This document shows, piece after piece, positions 57,441 through 64,000 of a stretch of 64,000 nt of DNA. The notes beneath the pieces were generated by a model. The model was not told the DNA's origin. It saw only the letters and a program-made list of their open reading frames with translations, and did not search any database. The stretch is from Propionibacteriales bacterium (GTDB lineage Bacteria > Actinomycetota > Actinomycetes > Propionibacteriales > Nocardioidaceae): assembly GCA_026392415.1 (NCBI GenBank), contig JAPLCC010000045.1, forward strand, positions 1-64,000. Direction: 5' to 3'. The stretch's first letter is position 1. Each line of letters begins with the position of its first letter. The position numbers were made by a program, and so were the translations under genes.

Positions 57441-58097
57441 ACCTCGTACCCCGGCCGTTACGCCGCTTCCGGCGTCTTCGTCTGCTTCGAGGGCGGTGAG
57501 GGCGGCGGCAAGTCGACCCAGTCGCGGTTGCTGCGCGACCGCCTGGAGGCAGCGGGCTATCGGGTGCTGCTCACCTTCGAGCCCGGGGACACCCCCGTGG
57601 GCAAGGAGATGCGCCGGATCGTGCTGAGCCCCGAGACCGGCGTCCTCGCCCACAAGACCGAGGTCCTGCTGTACGCCGCCGACAAGGCCGAGCACATCGA
57701 GACCCTCGTGCAGCCGGCCCTCGACCGGGGCGAGGTGGTCATCACCGACCGCTACGTCGACTCGACGCTGGCCTACCAGGGCGCCGGGCGCGCCCTCGAC
57801 GTCGACGAGGTCGAGGAGGTGGCCCGCTGGGCGACCGGCGACCTCCGGCCGCACCTGACGGTCGTCCTGGACGTGGAGCCGGAGACCGGGCTCGGCCGCT
57901 TCGAGGGCCGCGACCGGATCGAGGGGGAGTCCCTGGAGTTCCACCAGCGGGTGCGGCAGTCGTTCCTCGACCTCGCCGCCCGCGACCCCGCGCACTACGC
58001 CGTCCTCGACGCCCGCTCGCCGATCGACGAGATCGCCGCGACCATCGCAGCTCGGGTCGACCCGCTCCTGACGCAGGCGCACCGGGCGACGCCATGA
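57438..58097 (+). CDS. tmk: thymidylate kinase
   Basis: A 219-residue kinase converting dTMP to dTDP. P-loop FEGGEGGGKSTQSRLL (about residues 15-30), the DRY motif in ITDRYVDSTLAYQGAGR and the TMP-binding region EPGDTPVGKEMR are present. It is coupled to holB by an ATGA overlap. Confidence 0.96.
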   Translation: MTSYPGRYAASGVFVCFEGGEGGGKSTQSRLLRDRLEAAGYRVLLTFEPGDTPVGKEMRRIVLSPETGVLAHKTEVLLYAADKAEHIETLVQPALDRGEVVITDRYVDSTLAYQGAGRALDVDEVEEVARWATGDLRPHLTVVLDVEPETGLGRFEGRDRIEGESLEFHQRVRQSFLDLAARDPAHYAVLDARSPIDEIAATIAARVDPLLTQAHRATP

Positions 58098-59245
58098 CGA
58101 TCTGGTCGACCCTGGTCGGACAGGGGCCCACCGTCACGGCGCTGCAGCAGGCCGTCGCCGGGCAGGGGATGACGCACGCCTGGCTGTTCACCGGCCCGCC
58201 CGGCTCGGGGCGCTCCAACGCCGCGATCGCCTTCGCGGCCGCGCTTGAGTGCCCGCAGGACGGGGTCGGTCCCGACTGCCCGAACACGTGCCACGCGTGC
58301 CACACCGTGCTGAACGGATCCCACGCCGACGTGTCGGTCATCCGCACCCAGAAGCTCTCGATCGGCGTCGACGAGGTCCGTGACCTGGTCCGCCGCGCCG
58401 CGCTGAGCCCGATGGGCGACAGCTGGCAGATCCTGATCGTCGAGGACGCCGACCGGCTCACCGAGCAGGCGTGCAACGCGCTGCTCAAGGCGATCGAGGA
58501 GCCCAACGGCCGGACCCTGTGGATGCTCTGCGCGCCCACGGTCGAGGACGTGTTGCCCACCATCCGTTCGCGCTGCCGGCTGGTGACCCTGTCCACGCCG
58601 ACCGTCGCCGAGGTCGCCGGCTTCCTGGGCGCCAAGGGCGTCGCCGAGCCGCTGGCGACGTACGCCGCCCGGGCCAGCCAGGGCCACATCGGCCGGGCCC
58701 GCGCGCTGGCATTCGACGAGGCTGTGCGCAACCGGCGCCAGGAGGTCGTGTCGATGCCGGCGCGGCTCTCCAACCTTGGCCGCTGCATGGACGCAGCCAC
58801 CCGGCTGGCGACCACGGCCAAGGAAGAGGCCGACGCGATCACCACGGACCTGGATGCCCGGGAGAAGACCGACCTCGACGCGGCGTACGGCGTCGTGGAG
58901 CGGGGACGGCGTCCACGGGAGTATGGTCCGGCGCTCGCCGCGCTCGAGAAGGCCCAGAAGACACGCGCGAAGCGGCGTCACCTCGACATGGTCGACCGCG
59001 GGCTCACCGACATCATCTCGGTCTACCGTGACGCGATCGCGCTGGCCACGGGAGCGCCCGGCGGACTGGTCAACGAGGACATCCGTGACCAGGTCGAGAC
59101 GATCGTGGCGACGTCCAGTCCGGAGCTCAACCTGCGCCGGATCGGCTGGATCTTCGCGGCGCGCGAACAGATGCTGGAGTTCAATGTTCCGGTCGCTTTG
59201 GCACTGGAGTCGATGATGGTGGCGTTGAAGACGCCGCAACGATGA
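58094..59245 (+). CDS. holB: DNA polymerase III delta' subunit
   Basis: A 383-residue clamp-loader subunit. The P-loop is GPPGSGRSN, where Arg replaces the catalytic Lys; this is usual for delta', which does not hydrolyse ATP. Four cysteines (CPQDG, DCPNTCHAC) form the zinc module of the family. IVEDADRLTEQACNALLKAIEEPNGRT is the Walker B/sensor region, and RSRCRLV carries the SRC motif. It follows tmk, as in most actinobacteria. Confidence 0.95.
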   Translation: MTIWSTLVGQGPTVTALQQAVAGQGMTHAWLFTGPPGSGRSNAAIAFAAALECPQDGVGPDCPNTCHACHTVLNGSHADVSVIRTQKLSIGVDEVRDLVRRAALSPMGDSWQILIVEDADRLTEQACNALLKAIEEPNGRTLWMLCAPTVEDVLPTIRSRCRLVTLSTPTVAEVAGFLGAKGVAEPLATYAARASQGHIGRARALAFDEAVRNRRQEVVSMPARLSNLGRCMDAATRLATTAKEEADAITTDLDAREKTDLDAAYGVVERGRRPREYGPALAALEKAQKTRAKRRHLDMVDRGLTDIISVYRDAIALATGAPGGLVNEDIRDQVETIVATSSPELNLRRIGWIFAAREQMLEFNVPVALALESMMVALKTPQR

Positions 59246-59258
59246 GGAGCACCCCGTC

Positions 59259-60812
59259 ATGGCAGTGAAGAAGAACCTGGTCATCGCAGTGATTGCGATC
59301 TGGGCCCTCGTGCTCGCCGGAGGGGCCGGGATCGGCGTCCTGCTCCTCACTGGTGACGACGGCGACGACAAGCCCGCCGACAAGGAGGCCGACGACAAGT
59401 CGAGCCAGCCGGTCAGCGGGAAGTCCCTCGACGAGTTCTACGACCAGGACATCTCCTGGAAGGCGTGCGGCGCCAACGAGTGCGGCACCATCGAGGTCCC
59501 CATCAGCTACGAGGAGCCCGAGGGCGGCACGATCCTGCTCGCGCTGGAGAAGGCGAAGGCCACCGGCGAGCGGATCGGCTCGCTGGTCGTGAACCCGGGC
59601 GGACCGGGTGCCCCCGGCACCTCGACCGTCGAGGACGCCGAGTTCTACTTCGGCGACAAGTTGCGCGCGGCCTACGACATCGTCGGCTTCGACCCGCGCG
59701 GCACGGGCGAGTCCGAGCCGGTCGACTGCATCACCGACGACGAGCTCGACGTCCAGCTCGCCACCGACCCCGACCCCGACACCGATGACGAGATCGAGCA
59801 GGGCACCGAGAACTCCCAGGAGTTCTGGGCCGGTTGCAAGGCCAAGTCCGGCGACGTCGCCGCCCATGTCAGCACCGTCGAGGCGGCCCGCGACATGGAC
59901 GTCCTGCGCCAGGCGCTCGGCGAGGACAAGCTCGACTACCTCGGCTTCTCCTACGGCACCCGCCTCGGCGCGACCTACGCCGAGCTCTACCCGGACAAGA
60001 CCGGCCGACTCGTCCTCGACGGCGCGATCGACCCGTCCATCTCCTCGCGCGACGGCTCGCTGAGCCAGGCGAAGGGTTTCGAGACCGCGCTGCGGTCCTA
60101 CATCAAGGACTGTGTCGACGGCGGCGACTGCTTCCTCGGCGACAGCGTCGACGCCGGCCTGAAGACGATCAAGGACCTGATCGCCTCGATCGACCAGGAG
60201 CCGCTGGAAGCCGGCGACGCGGAGGGCCGCAAGCTCACCGTCGGGCTGGCGTTCTACGGCCTGATCACGCCGCTCTACAGCCAGGACAACTGGACCTACC
60301 TCGACGACGCGCTCCAGAAGGCGCTCAAGGGTGACGGCTCCACGCTGCTCCTGCTGGCCGACTTCTACGGCTCCCGCGAGGGTGGCACGTTCACCGACAA
60401 CAGCCTCGAGGCGATCTCGGTGATCAACTGCCTCGACGACCCGTACTCCATCACCGCCGACGAGGTGCCCGCCCAGTTCGCTGACTTCGAGAAGGCGTCG
60501 CCGACCTTCGGCCGGGTCTTCGCGTGGGGCCTGACGGCCTGCAACGGCATTCCGTTCGAGGCGACCGACGAGCCCGACCTGGTGATTGACGGCTCCGGCG
60601 CCGCCCCGATCGTGGTCCTCGGTACGACGCGCGACCCCGCGACGCCGTACGAGGAAGCGGTGGCGATGGCCGACCAGCTCGAGTCGGGCGTCCTGGTCAG
60701 CCGCGACGGCGACGGCCACACGGCGTACAACAAGGACAACGCGTGCATCGACGACGCGGTCCACGCTTACCTCATCGACGGAAAGGTGCCCGAGGACGGG
60801 CTCAAGTGCTGA
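59259..60812 (+). CDS. membrane-anchored alpha/beta hydrolase, tripeptidyl aminopeptidase type
   Basis: A 517-residue exported peptidase of the Streptomyces Tap/SlpD family. An N-terminal helix (LVIAVIAIWALVLAGGAGIGVLLL) is a signal anchor, followed by an Asp/Lys-rich spacer. The oxyanion region NPGGPGAPG, nucleophile Ser in LGFSYGTRLGATYAELYP, acid in VLGTTRDPATPYE and His in RDGDGHTAYN form the catalytic set. It probably removes peptides from the N-termini of exported proteins. AGGAG lies upstream. The same gene follows holB in streptomycetes. Confidence 0.9.
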   Translation: MAVKKNLVIAVIAIWALVLAGGAGIGVLLLTGDDGDDKPADKEADDKSSQPVSGKSLDEFYDQDISWKACGANECGTIEVPISYEEPEGGTILLALEKAKATGERIGSLVVNPGGPGAPGTSTVEDAEFYFGDKLRAAYDIVGFDPRGTGESEPVDCITDDELDVQLATDPDPDTDDEIEQGTENSQEFWAGCKAKSGDVAAHVSTVEAARDMDVLRQALGEDKLDYLGFSYGTRLGATYAELYPDKTGRLVLDGAIDPSISSRDGSLSQAKGFETALRSYIKDCVDGGDCFLGDSVDAGLKTIKDLIASIDQEPLEAGDAEGRKLTVGLAFYGLITPLYSQDNWTYLDDALQKALKGDGSTLLLLADFYGSREGGTFTDNSLEAISVINCLDDPYSITADEVPAQFADFEKASPTFGRVFAWGLTACNGIPFEATDEPDLVIDGSGAAPIVVLGTTRDPATPYEEAVAMADQLESGVLVSRDGDGHTAYNKDNACIDDAVHAYLIDGKVPEDGLKC

Positions 60813-60821
60813 CCGTCCGGA

Positions 60822-60856
60822 GGTCGAGGAGGTCGCGCAGCGACCGTCTCGAGACC
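60822..60856 (+). repeat. 35-bp palindromic repeat, copy 5, with compensatory changes
   Basis: Intergenic copy in which the inner stem is GGTCG/CGACC instead of GGTTG/CAACC. Both sides changed, so pairing is kept. It lies between the peptidase gene and the SRPBCC gene. Confidence 0.88.
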
Positions 60857-60866
60857 CGGTGACCTG

Positions 60867-61361
60867 ATGCTCGGTGACCGCTGGGGCACGACCGACGACG
60901 AGGTCGCCCGTCGCTACCCGTGCGACGACCTCGTCGCCGCGCCGACGCTCGAGGCGTGGCGCGCGGTGTCGGTCGGAGCGAGTCCCCAGCAGGTGTGGCC
61001 CTGGCTGGTCCAGGTGCGGCTGGCGCCGTACTCCTACGACTGGATCGACAACCTGGGCCAGCGTTCTCCTCAGGAGCTCCGCGATCTGCCGGACCCGCGG
61101 CCGGGGGACCCGTTCACCGCGTCCCGGGGGCGCCCCCTGGGACGGGTGCTCGCCGTCGAGCACCAGGTCCACCTCACCGCACGCATCATGGGCGCGACGA
61201 TGACCTATCAGCTGTTCCCGACCGCTACGGCGGGCACCCGCCTGGTGCTCAAGATCGTCGCCGACGTGCACCGGGCCCTGGCTCCGGCGCTCTGTGTGGG
61301 CGATCTGGTCATGGCGCGGCGACAGCTGCTGAACCTCCAGCGTCTCGCCGAAGGACCCTGA
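60867..61361 (+). CDS. SRPBCC (START-like) family protein
   Basis: A 164-residue protein. AVSVGASPQQVWPWLVQVRLAPYSYDWIDNLG and HQVHLTARIMGATMTYQLFPT match the SRPBCC/polyketide cyclase-like group that has W-x-W-L and Y-S-Y-D-W motifs. It should form a small hydrophobic-ligand-binding fold in the cytoplasm; the ligand is unknown. It starts 10 bases after copy 5 of the 35-bp repeat. Confidence 0.8.
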   Translation: MLGDRWGTTDDEVARRYPCDDLVAAPTLEAWRAVSVGASPQQVWPWLVQVRLAPYSYDWIDNLGQRSPQELRDLPDPRPGDPFTASRGRPLGRVLAVEHQVHLTARIMGATMTYQLFPTATAGTRLVLKIVADVHRALAPALCVGDLVMARRQLLNLQRLAEGP

Positions 61362-61437
61362 CCGCCCCCGGATTCCTCTCCCGGCCTCCGGCCTCGGTAT
61401 GCTTCCGCACGTTGTTCTGCGCTCCGGCGTGGAGCAC

Positions 61438-61510
61438 GCCGCCTTAGCTCAGTCGGTAGAGCGAGTCACTCGTAATGACTAGGTCGTCAGTTCGATTCTG
61501 ACAGGCGGCT
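61438..61510 (+). tRNA. tRNA-Thr (anticodon CGU)
   Basis: A 73-nt cloverleaf: acceptor GCCGCCT/AGGCGGC with discriminator T; D-arm GCTCAGTCGGTAGAGC; anticodon stem AGTCA/TGACT with loop CTCGTAA, anticodon CGT; T-arm GTCAG-TTCGATT-CTGAC. CCA is not encoded. It decodes ACG. Confidence 0.97.
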
Positions 61511-61517
61511 CGGACGA

Positions 61518-61564
61518 GAACGGCGCGGTTCGCATCAGCCAGGTTGATGCGAACCGCGCCGTTC
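61518..61564 (+). terminator. strong stem-loop after tRNA-Thr
   Basis: Perfect 20-bp arms (61518-61537 and 61545-61564, GAACGGCGCGGTTCGCATCA on the left) with a 7-nt loop, followed by a short mixed T tract. It begins eight bases after the tRNA and probably terminates its transcription. Confidence 0.75.
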
Positions 61565-61632
61565 GTCGTTCCGCGTCCGCCGTCGCGCGTGCCCGGGGGC
61601 TGAAATTGGTGGCGGTGGTTACCGTCACGAGC

Positions 61633-62061
61633 ATGAAGCTCCAGCGCACCGTCCAGACCACCGCCGCTCCGGCGGCTGTGTTCGCCTACCTCAGCGACTT
61701 CACCACCACCACTGAGTGGGACCCGGGCACCGTGGTGACCGAGCGGATCTCCGGTGACGGCGGCGAGGGCACGAAGTACCGCAACGTGTCGGAGTTCAAG
61801 GGCCGCAAGACCGAGCTCGAGTACACCCTGGTCACCCGCAACGACCCGTCCCTGCTGGTGCTGCACGGCACCAACAAGACCGTCGACGCGACCGACCGGA
61901 TGGAGATCGCGCCCCACGGCACGGGCACCCAGGTCACCTACACGGCCGACTTCGCCTTCAAGGGGCTGGCGAAGCTGGCGGTGCCCTTCCTGGGTGGAGC
62001 GTTCCGCAAGCTCGGCGACGAGGCCGAGGAAGGGCTACGGACCGCCCTCGCTCGGCTCTGA
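61633..62061 (+). CDS. SRPBCC family protein (polyketide cyclase-like)
   Basis: A 142-residue START-like fold: VQTTAAPAAVFAYLSDFTTTTEWDPGTV, then GTKYRNVSEFKGRKTELEYTLV and a C-terminal amphipathic helix GGAFRKLGDEAEEGLRTALARL. Such proteins bind hydrophobic ligands; no specific ligand can be named. The ATG at 61633 is seven bases after TACCGT (61620-61625), a leaderless promoter, and a start at 61606 would precede that promoter. Its last 27 bases overlap the convergent MarR gene. Confidence 0.82.
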   Translation: MKLQRTVQTTAAPAAVFAYLSDFTTTTEWDPGTVVTERISGDGGEGTKYRNVSEFKGRKTELEYTLVTRNDPSLLVLHGTNKTVDATDRMEIAPHGTGTQVTYTADFAFKGLAKLAVPFLGGAFRKLGDEAEEGLRTALARL

Positions 62062-62526
62062 CGCCGCTGGCGCCACGCTCTCGATCGCCGCGAGCGCGCC
62101 GCGGAGGTAGCGCTCGACGATGGCCAGCTCCTCGGGCGCGAAGCTCGCGTCCAGTTCGGCGAGCCGACTGAACATGGGCTGCAGGTGACCGCGCACCTCC
62201 GTGCTGCCGGAGCTGGTCAGTCGGAGCTGCGTACGGCGCCGGTCGTCGGGGTCGGGTTCGCGTTCGACATGGCCGCGGCCGCTGAGCCGGTCGACGATGC
62301 CGGTGGCGGCGGCGGTGGAGACCGACAGGTGTCGGGCGAGCGCGGCGGGGCCGATGGCGTGCCTGCTCAGCTCCTCGAGCGTCGACAGCTCGACCTCGCT
62401 CAGCCGGGCGGTGCGGCCGACCCGGTGCCGGACGTCGACGGCCGCTCGCATCACGTCGCGGAGGACCTGGAGCGTGGGCGACTCGTGCCACGCCCTTGCG
62501 CCGGTCGGCTGGGTCAATTCTCTCAC
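62035..62526 (-). CDS. MarR-family transcriptional regulator
   Basis: A 163-residue winged-helix regulator: ALARHLSVSTAAATGIVDRLSGRGHVEREPDPDDRRRTQLRLT covers the recognition helix and the wing with the conserved DDRR. The GTG at 62526 is chosen; an in-frame TTG four codons later is possible. It is divergent from the MMPL exporter with a dyad operator between them, so it probably represses both. It overlaps the SRPBCC gene tail to tail by 27 bases. Confidence 0.9.
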   Translation of the reverse strand: MRELTQPTGARAWHESPTLQVLRDVMRAAVDVRHRVGRTARLSEVELSTLEELSRHAIGPAALARHLSVSTAAATGIVDRLSGRGHVEREPDPDDRRRTQLRLTSSGSTEVRGHLQPMFSRLAELDASFAPEELAIVERYLRGALAAIESVAPAASEPSEGGP

Positions 62527-62527
62527 C

Positions 62528-62548
62528 TACTTAACTATCAAGTATATT
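62528..62548. promoter_or_regulatory. MarR operator and divergent promoters
   Basis: TACTT-AACTATC-AAGTA (62528-62544) is a 17-bp dyad in an AT-rich patch. TATATT (62543-62548) is a -10 box for the exporter; the minus strand has TATACT for the regulator. Binding would block both. Confidence 0.65.
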
Positions 62549-62582
62549 AGCGAACTCCCGTCCGTCGCACCCGGAGTTTCCC

Positions 62583-64000
62583 ATGACCGATGTCTCCCGA
62601 CGCTCGCCGTCGTCCATCATCACCGGCGCCCGGACCGCGTGGCTGGTCGCGCTCGTACCGCTGCTGATCGCCGTCCTCGGGCTCGGCCTCCTGGGTGAGG
62701 GTGATCGCGAACAGCGCCCGACCGACTCGCTTCCCGCGGGGCTCGACAGCACCCTGGCCACCGAGCTCGGTGAGCAGGTCGGGGCGGAGGACAGCGACGT
62801 CGCCATCGTTCTCTTCACCGCCGACAAGGGCCGACTCGACGAAGCGCAGCGGGGCGACATCGCCGATCTGGCAGGGTCCGTCGGCGCAGCCCCGGAAAGC
62901 CTGAGCGTCGCCGAGGACGGGACGGCCGCCTTCGTCGTCGTGCCGATCGACGCGGCGTCCGCGACCGCCACCATCGACGAGGTCAAGGATCTTCGAGACA
63001 CCCTCGACAAAGAGGCGCCGGCCGGTACGACGACCGCCGTGACCGGGCCGGCGGGGATCCAGGCCGACCTGGCCGAGGTCTTCGCGGGGGCCAACTTCCG
63101 ACTTCTCGCCGTGACGGCGGCCGTGGTGGCGATCTTGCTGATCATCACCTACCGCAGCCCCGTGCTCTGGGTGATCCCGCTGCTCGTGGTGGGTATCGCG
63201 GACCGCCTGGCCGGCGTGGTGGCCACGCACGTGATGGCTGCCCTCGACGTCGCGTGGAACGAGTCGACGATCGGGATCCTCTCGGTGCTGGTCTTCGGAG
63301 CCGGCACCAACTACGCACTGCTGCTGATCTCCCGCTACCGCGACGAGCTCGGCCACACCGAGTCACGCCACGAGGCGATGGGGATGGCGCTGCGGAGCAG
63401 CGTCGAGCCGATCCTGGCGAGCGCCACGACCGTGGTCGTCGGCCTGCTGACCCTGTTCCTCTCGCTGACGCCCACGACGCGCGGCCTCGGGCTCGCCTGC
63501 GCGATCGGCATCCTCGTCGCTGCCTTCTTCGTGCTCGTCGTCCTTCCCGCCGTGCTCGTCCTCTTCGGTCGGTGGATCTTCTGGCCACGCGCGCCGAAGC
63601 TCGGCGACGCCGCCCTGACGGAACGACCCTCACTGTGGCGCCGGGTCGGCAACGCCGTCGAACGGCGTCCCGTGACCCTCGCGGCCGGAGCGGTGGTGGC
63701 ACTCGCCCTGCTGTCCATCGGTCTGGTGCGGGTCGACACCGGCCTCGACCAGGCGGACCAGTTCCTCGACAAGCCGGAGGCCATCGCCGCCGGGGAGCGC
63801 CTGGCCGAGTCCTTCCCGGCGGGTGTCTCCAGTCCCACCGAGATCCTGACCCGAGCCGACGTCGAGCGCGTCGTGGCCGCCGCGGAGGGCGTCGCCGGGG
63901 TCGCGTCCGTTCGGCCGACCCAGGAGGACGACGGCATCGCCCGGGTCCAGGTGGTGCTGGAGTCCGCCCCCGGCTCCGGCACGGCCAGAACCGCGGTCGA
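62583..64000 (+). CDS. MMPL-family transporter, C-terminus beyond window
   Basis: The first 472 residues of an RND/MMPL exporter. One helix (TAWLVALVPLLIAVLGLGLLG), an extracytoplasmic domain (about residues 40-180), then helices including FRLLAVTAAVVAILLIITYRSP and the MMPL segment LSVLVFGAGTNYALLLISRYRDEL (about 235-258), and after another helix pair the start of the second half (VDTGLDQADQF). It exports lipids or drugs using the proton gradient. The frame is open to the window end. Regulation by the divergent MarR protein is likely. Confidence 0.9.
   Translation, partial: MTDVSRRSPSSIITGARTAWLVALVPLLIAVLGLGLLGEGDREQRPTDSLPAGLDSTLATELGEQVGAEDSDVAIVLFTADKGRLDEAQRGDIADLAGSVGAAPESLSVAEDGTAAFVVVPIDAASATATIDEVKDLRDTLDKEAPAGTTTAVTGPAGIQADLAEVFAGANFRLLAVTAAVVAILLIITYRSPVLWVIPLLVVGIADRLAGVVATHVMAALDVAWNESTIGILSVLVFGAGTNYALLLISRYRDELGHTESRHEAMGMALRSSVEPILASATTVVVGLLTLFLSLTPTTRGLGLACAIGILVAAFFVLVVLPAVLVLFGRWIFWPRAPKLGDAALTERPSLWRRVGNAVERRPVTLAAGAVVALALLSIGLVRVDTGLDQADQFLDKPEAIAAGERLAESFPAGVSSPTEILTRADVERVVAAAEGVAGVASVRPTQEDDGIARVQVVLESAPGSGTARTAV

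Noticed and set aside
58714..60351. Whether the nirB-like BFD domains mark two fused genes by sequencing error
   Set aside because: The BFD-type Cys motifs in the proteins at 17345 and 18906 are both normal for nitrate-assimilation flavoproteins, frames are continuous, and nothing in 58714-60351 resembles them; no error is needed.

Overview
The window looks like chromosome from a high-GC actinobacterium, most likely a Nocardioides-type member of the Nocardioidaceae. The evidence is the very GC-rich third codon positions, many GTG starts, leaderless promoters of the TANNNT-N6/7-GTG kind, and gene order. The blocks tadZ-A-B-C-flp-tadE / MrfA-like helicase / bldG / hppA / topA / tmk / holB are arranged much as in streptomycetes and mycobacteria. 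The genus is an inference.

Layout. 1-3464 (minus): a DUF485 protein, an acetate-type symporter and acetyl-CoA synthetase (cut by the window start), with a CRP-like site upstream. 3733-5193: a Tat-exported PhoX-family protein. 5245-13154: an iron-box-controlled desferrioxamine-type siderophore operon (desA, desB, a fused desC-desD, an Ntn-hydrolase acylase, a second DesC-like acyltransferase), all joined by ATGA overlaps. 13384-23639: nitrate/nitrite assimilation (narK, nitrate reductase, its electron-transfer flavoprotein, nirBD, the NnaR-type regulator, sirohydrochlorin chelatase). 23653-26910 (minus): an arrestin-like protein and envelope proteins including two lipoproteins. 27080-30115: a large SARP/AAA/TPR regulator. 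30120-33887 (minus): a second acetate-type symporter with a small membrane partner and a LytS/LytTR two-component pair. 33917-35627: a methyltransferase and a degenerate Fic-like protein. 36024-39167: a secreted Cys-containing small protein with an ABC transporter, probably accessory. 39181-47701: HAD phosphatase, Tad/Flp pilus genes and helicase. 47839-50664: BldG-like anti-anti-sigma factor and H+-pyrophosphatase. 50729-60812: acyltransferase, methyltransferase, DUF2510 protein, topA, tmk, holB and an exported peptidase. 60867-64000: two SRPBCC proteins, tRNA-Thr(CGU), and a MarR regulator divergent from an MMPL exporter (cut by the window end).

The most unusual content is repetitive DNA that has entered reading frames without breaking them. 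(i) A 35-bp palindromic repeat occurs five times; three copies lie inside genes of the siderophore operon and are read in two different frames. (ii) A 64-66 bp array of three 22-nt units occurs twice in inverted orientation in the acylase gene and once, diverged, in tadC. (iii) Long palindromes with 19-32 bp arms sit in the desC-desD linker, across the stop codon of the last siderophore gene, and before the nitrate reductase gene. They resemble the protein-coding palindromic elements known from Rickettsia. A second notable signal is a module GTGAG-N4-GTGAG-N3-GTGAG-N6-TTGAC with identical spacing in front of both narK and the nitrite reductase operon.

All calls were made by reading the sequence. 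No database search was run, so family names rest on recognised motifs and gene context.
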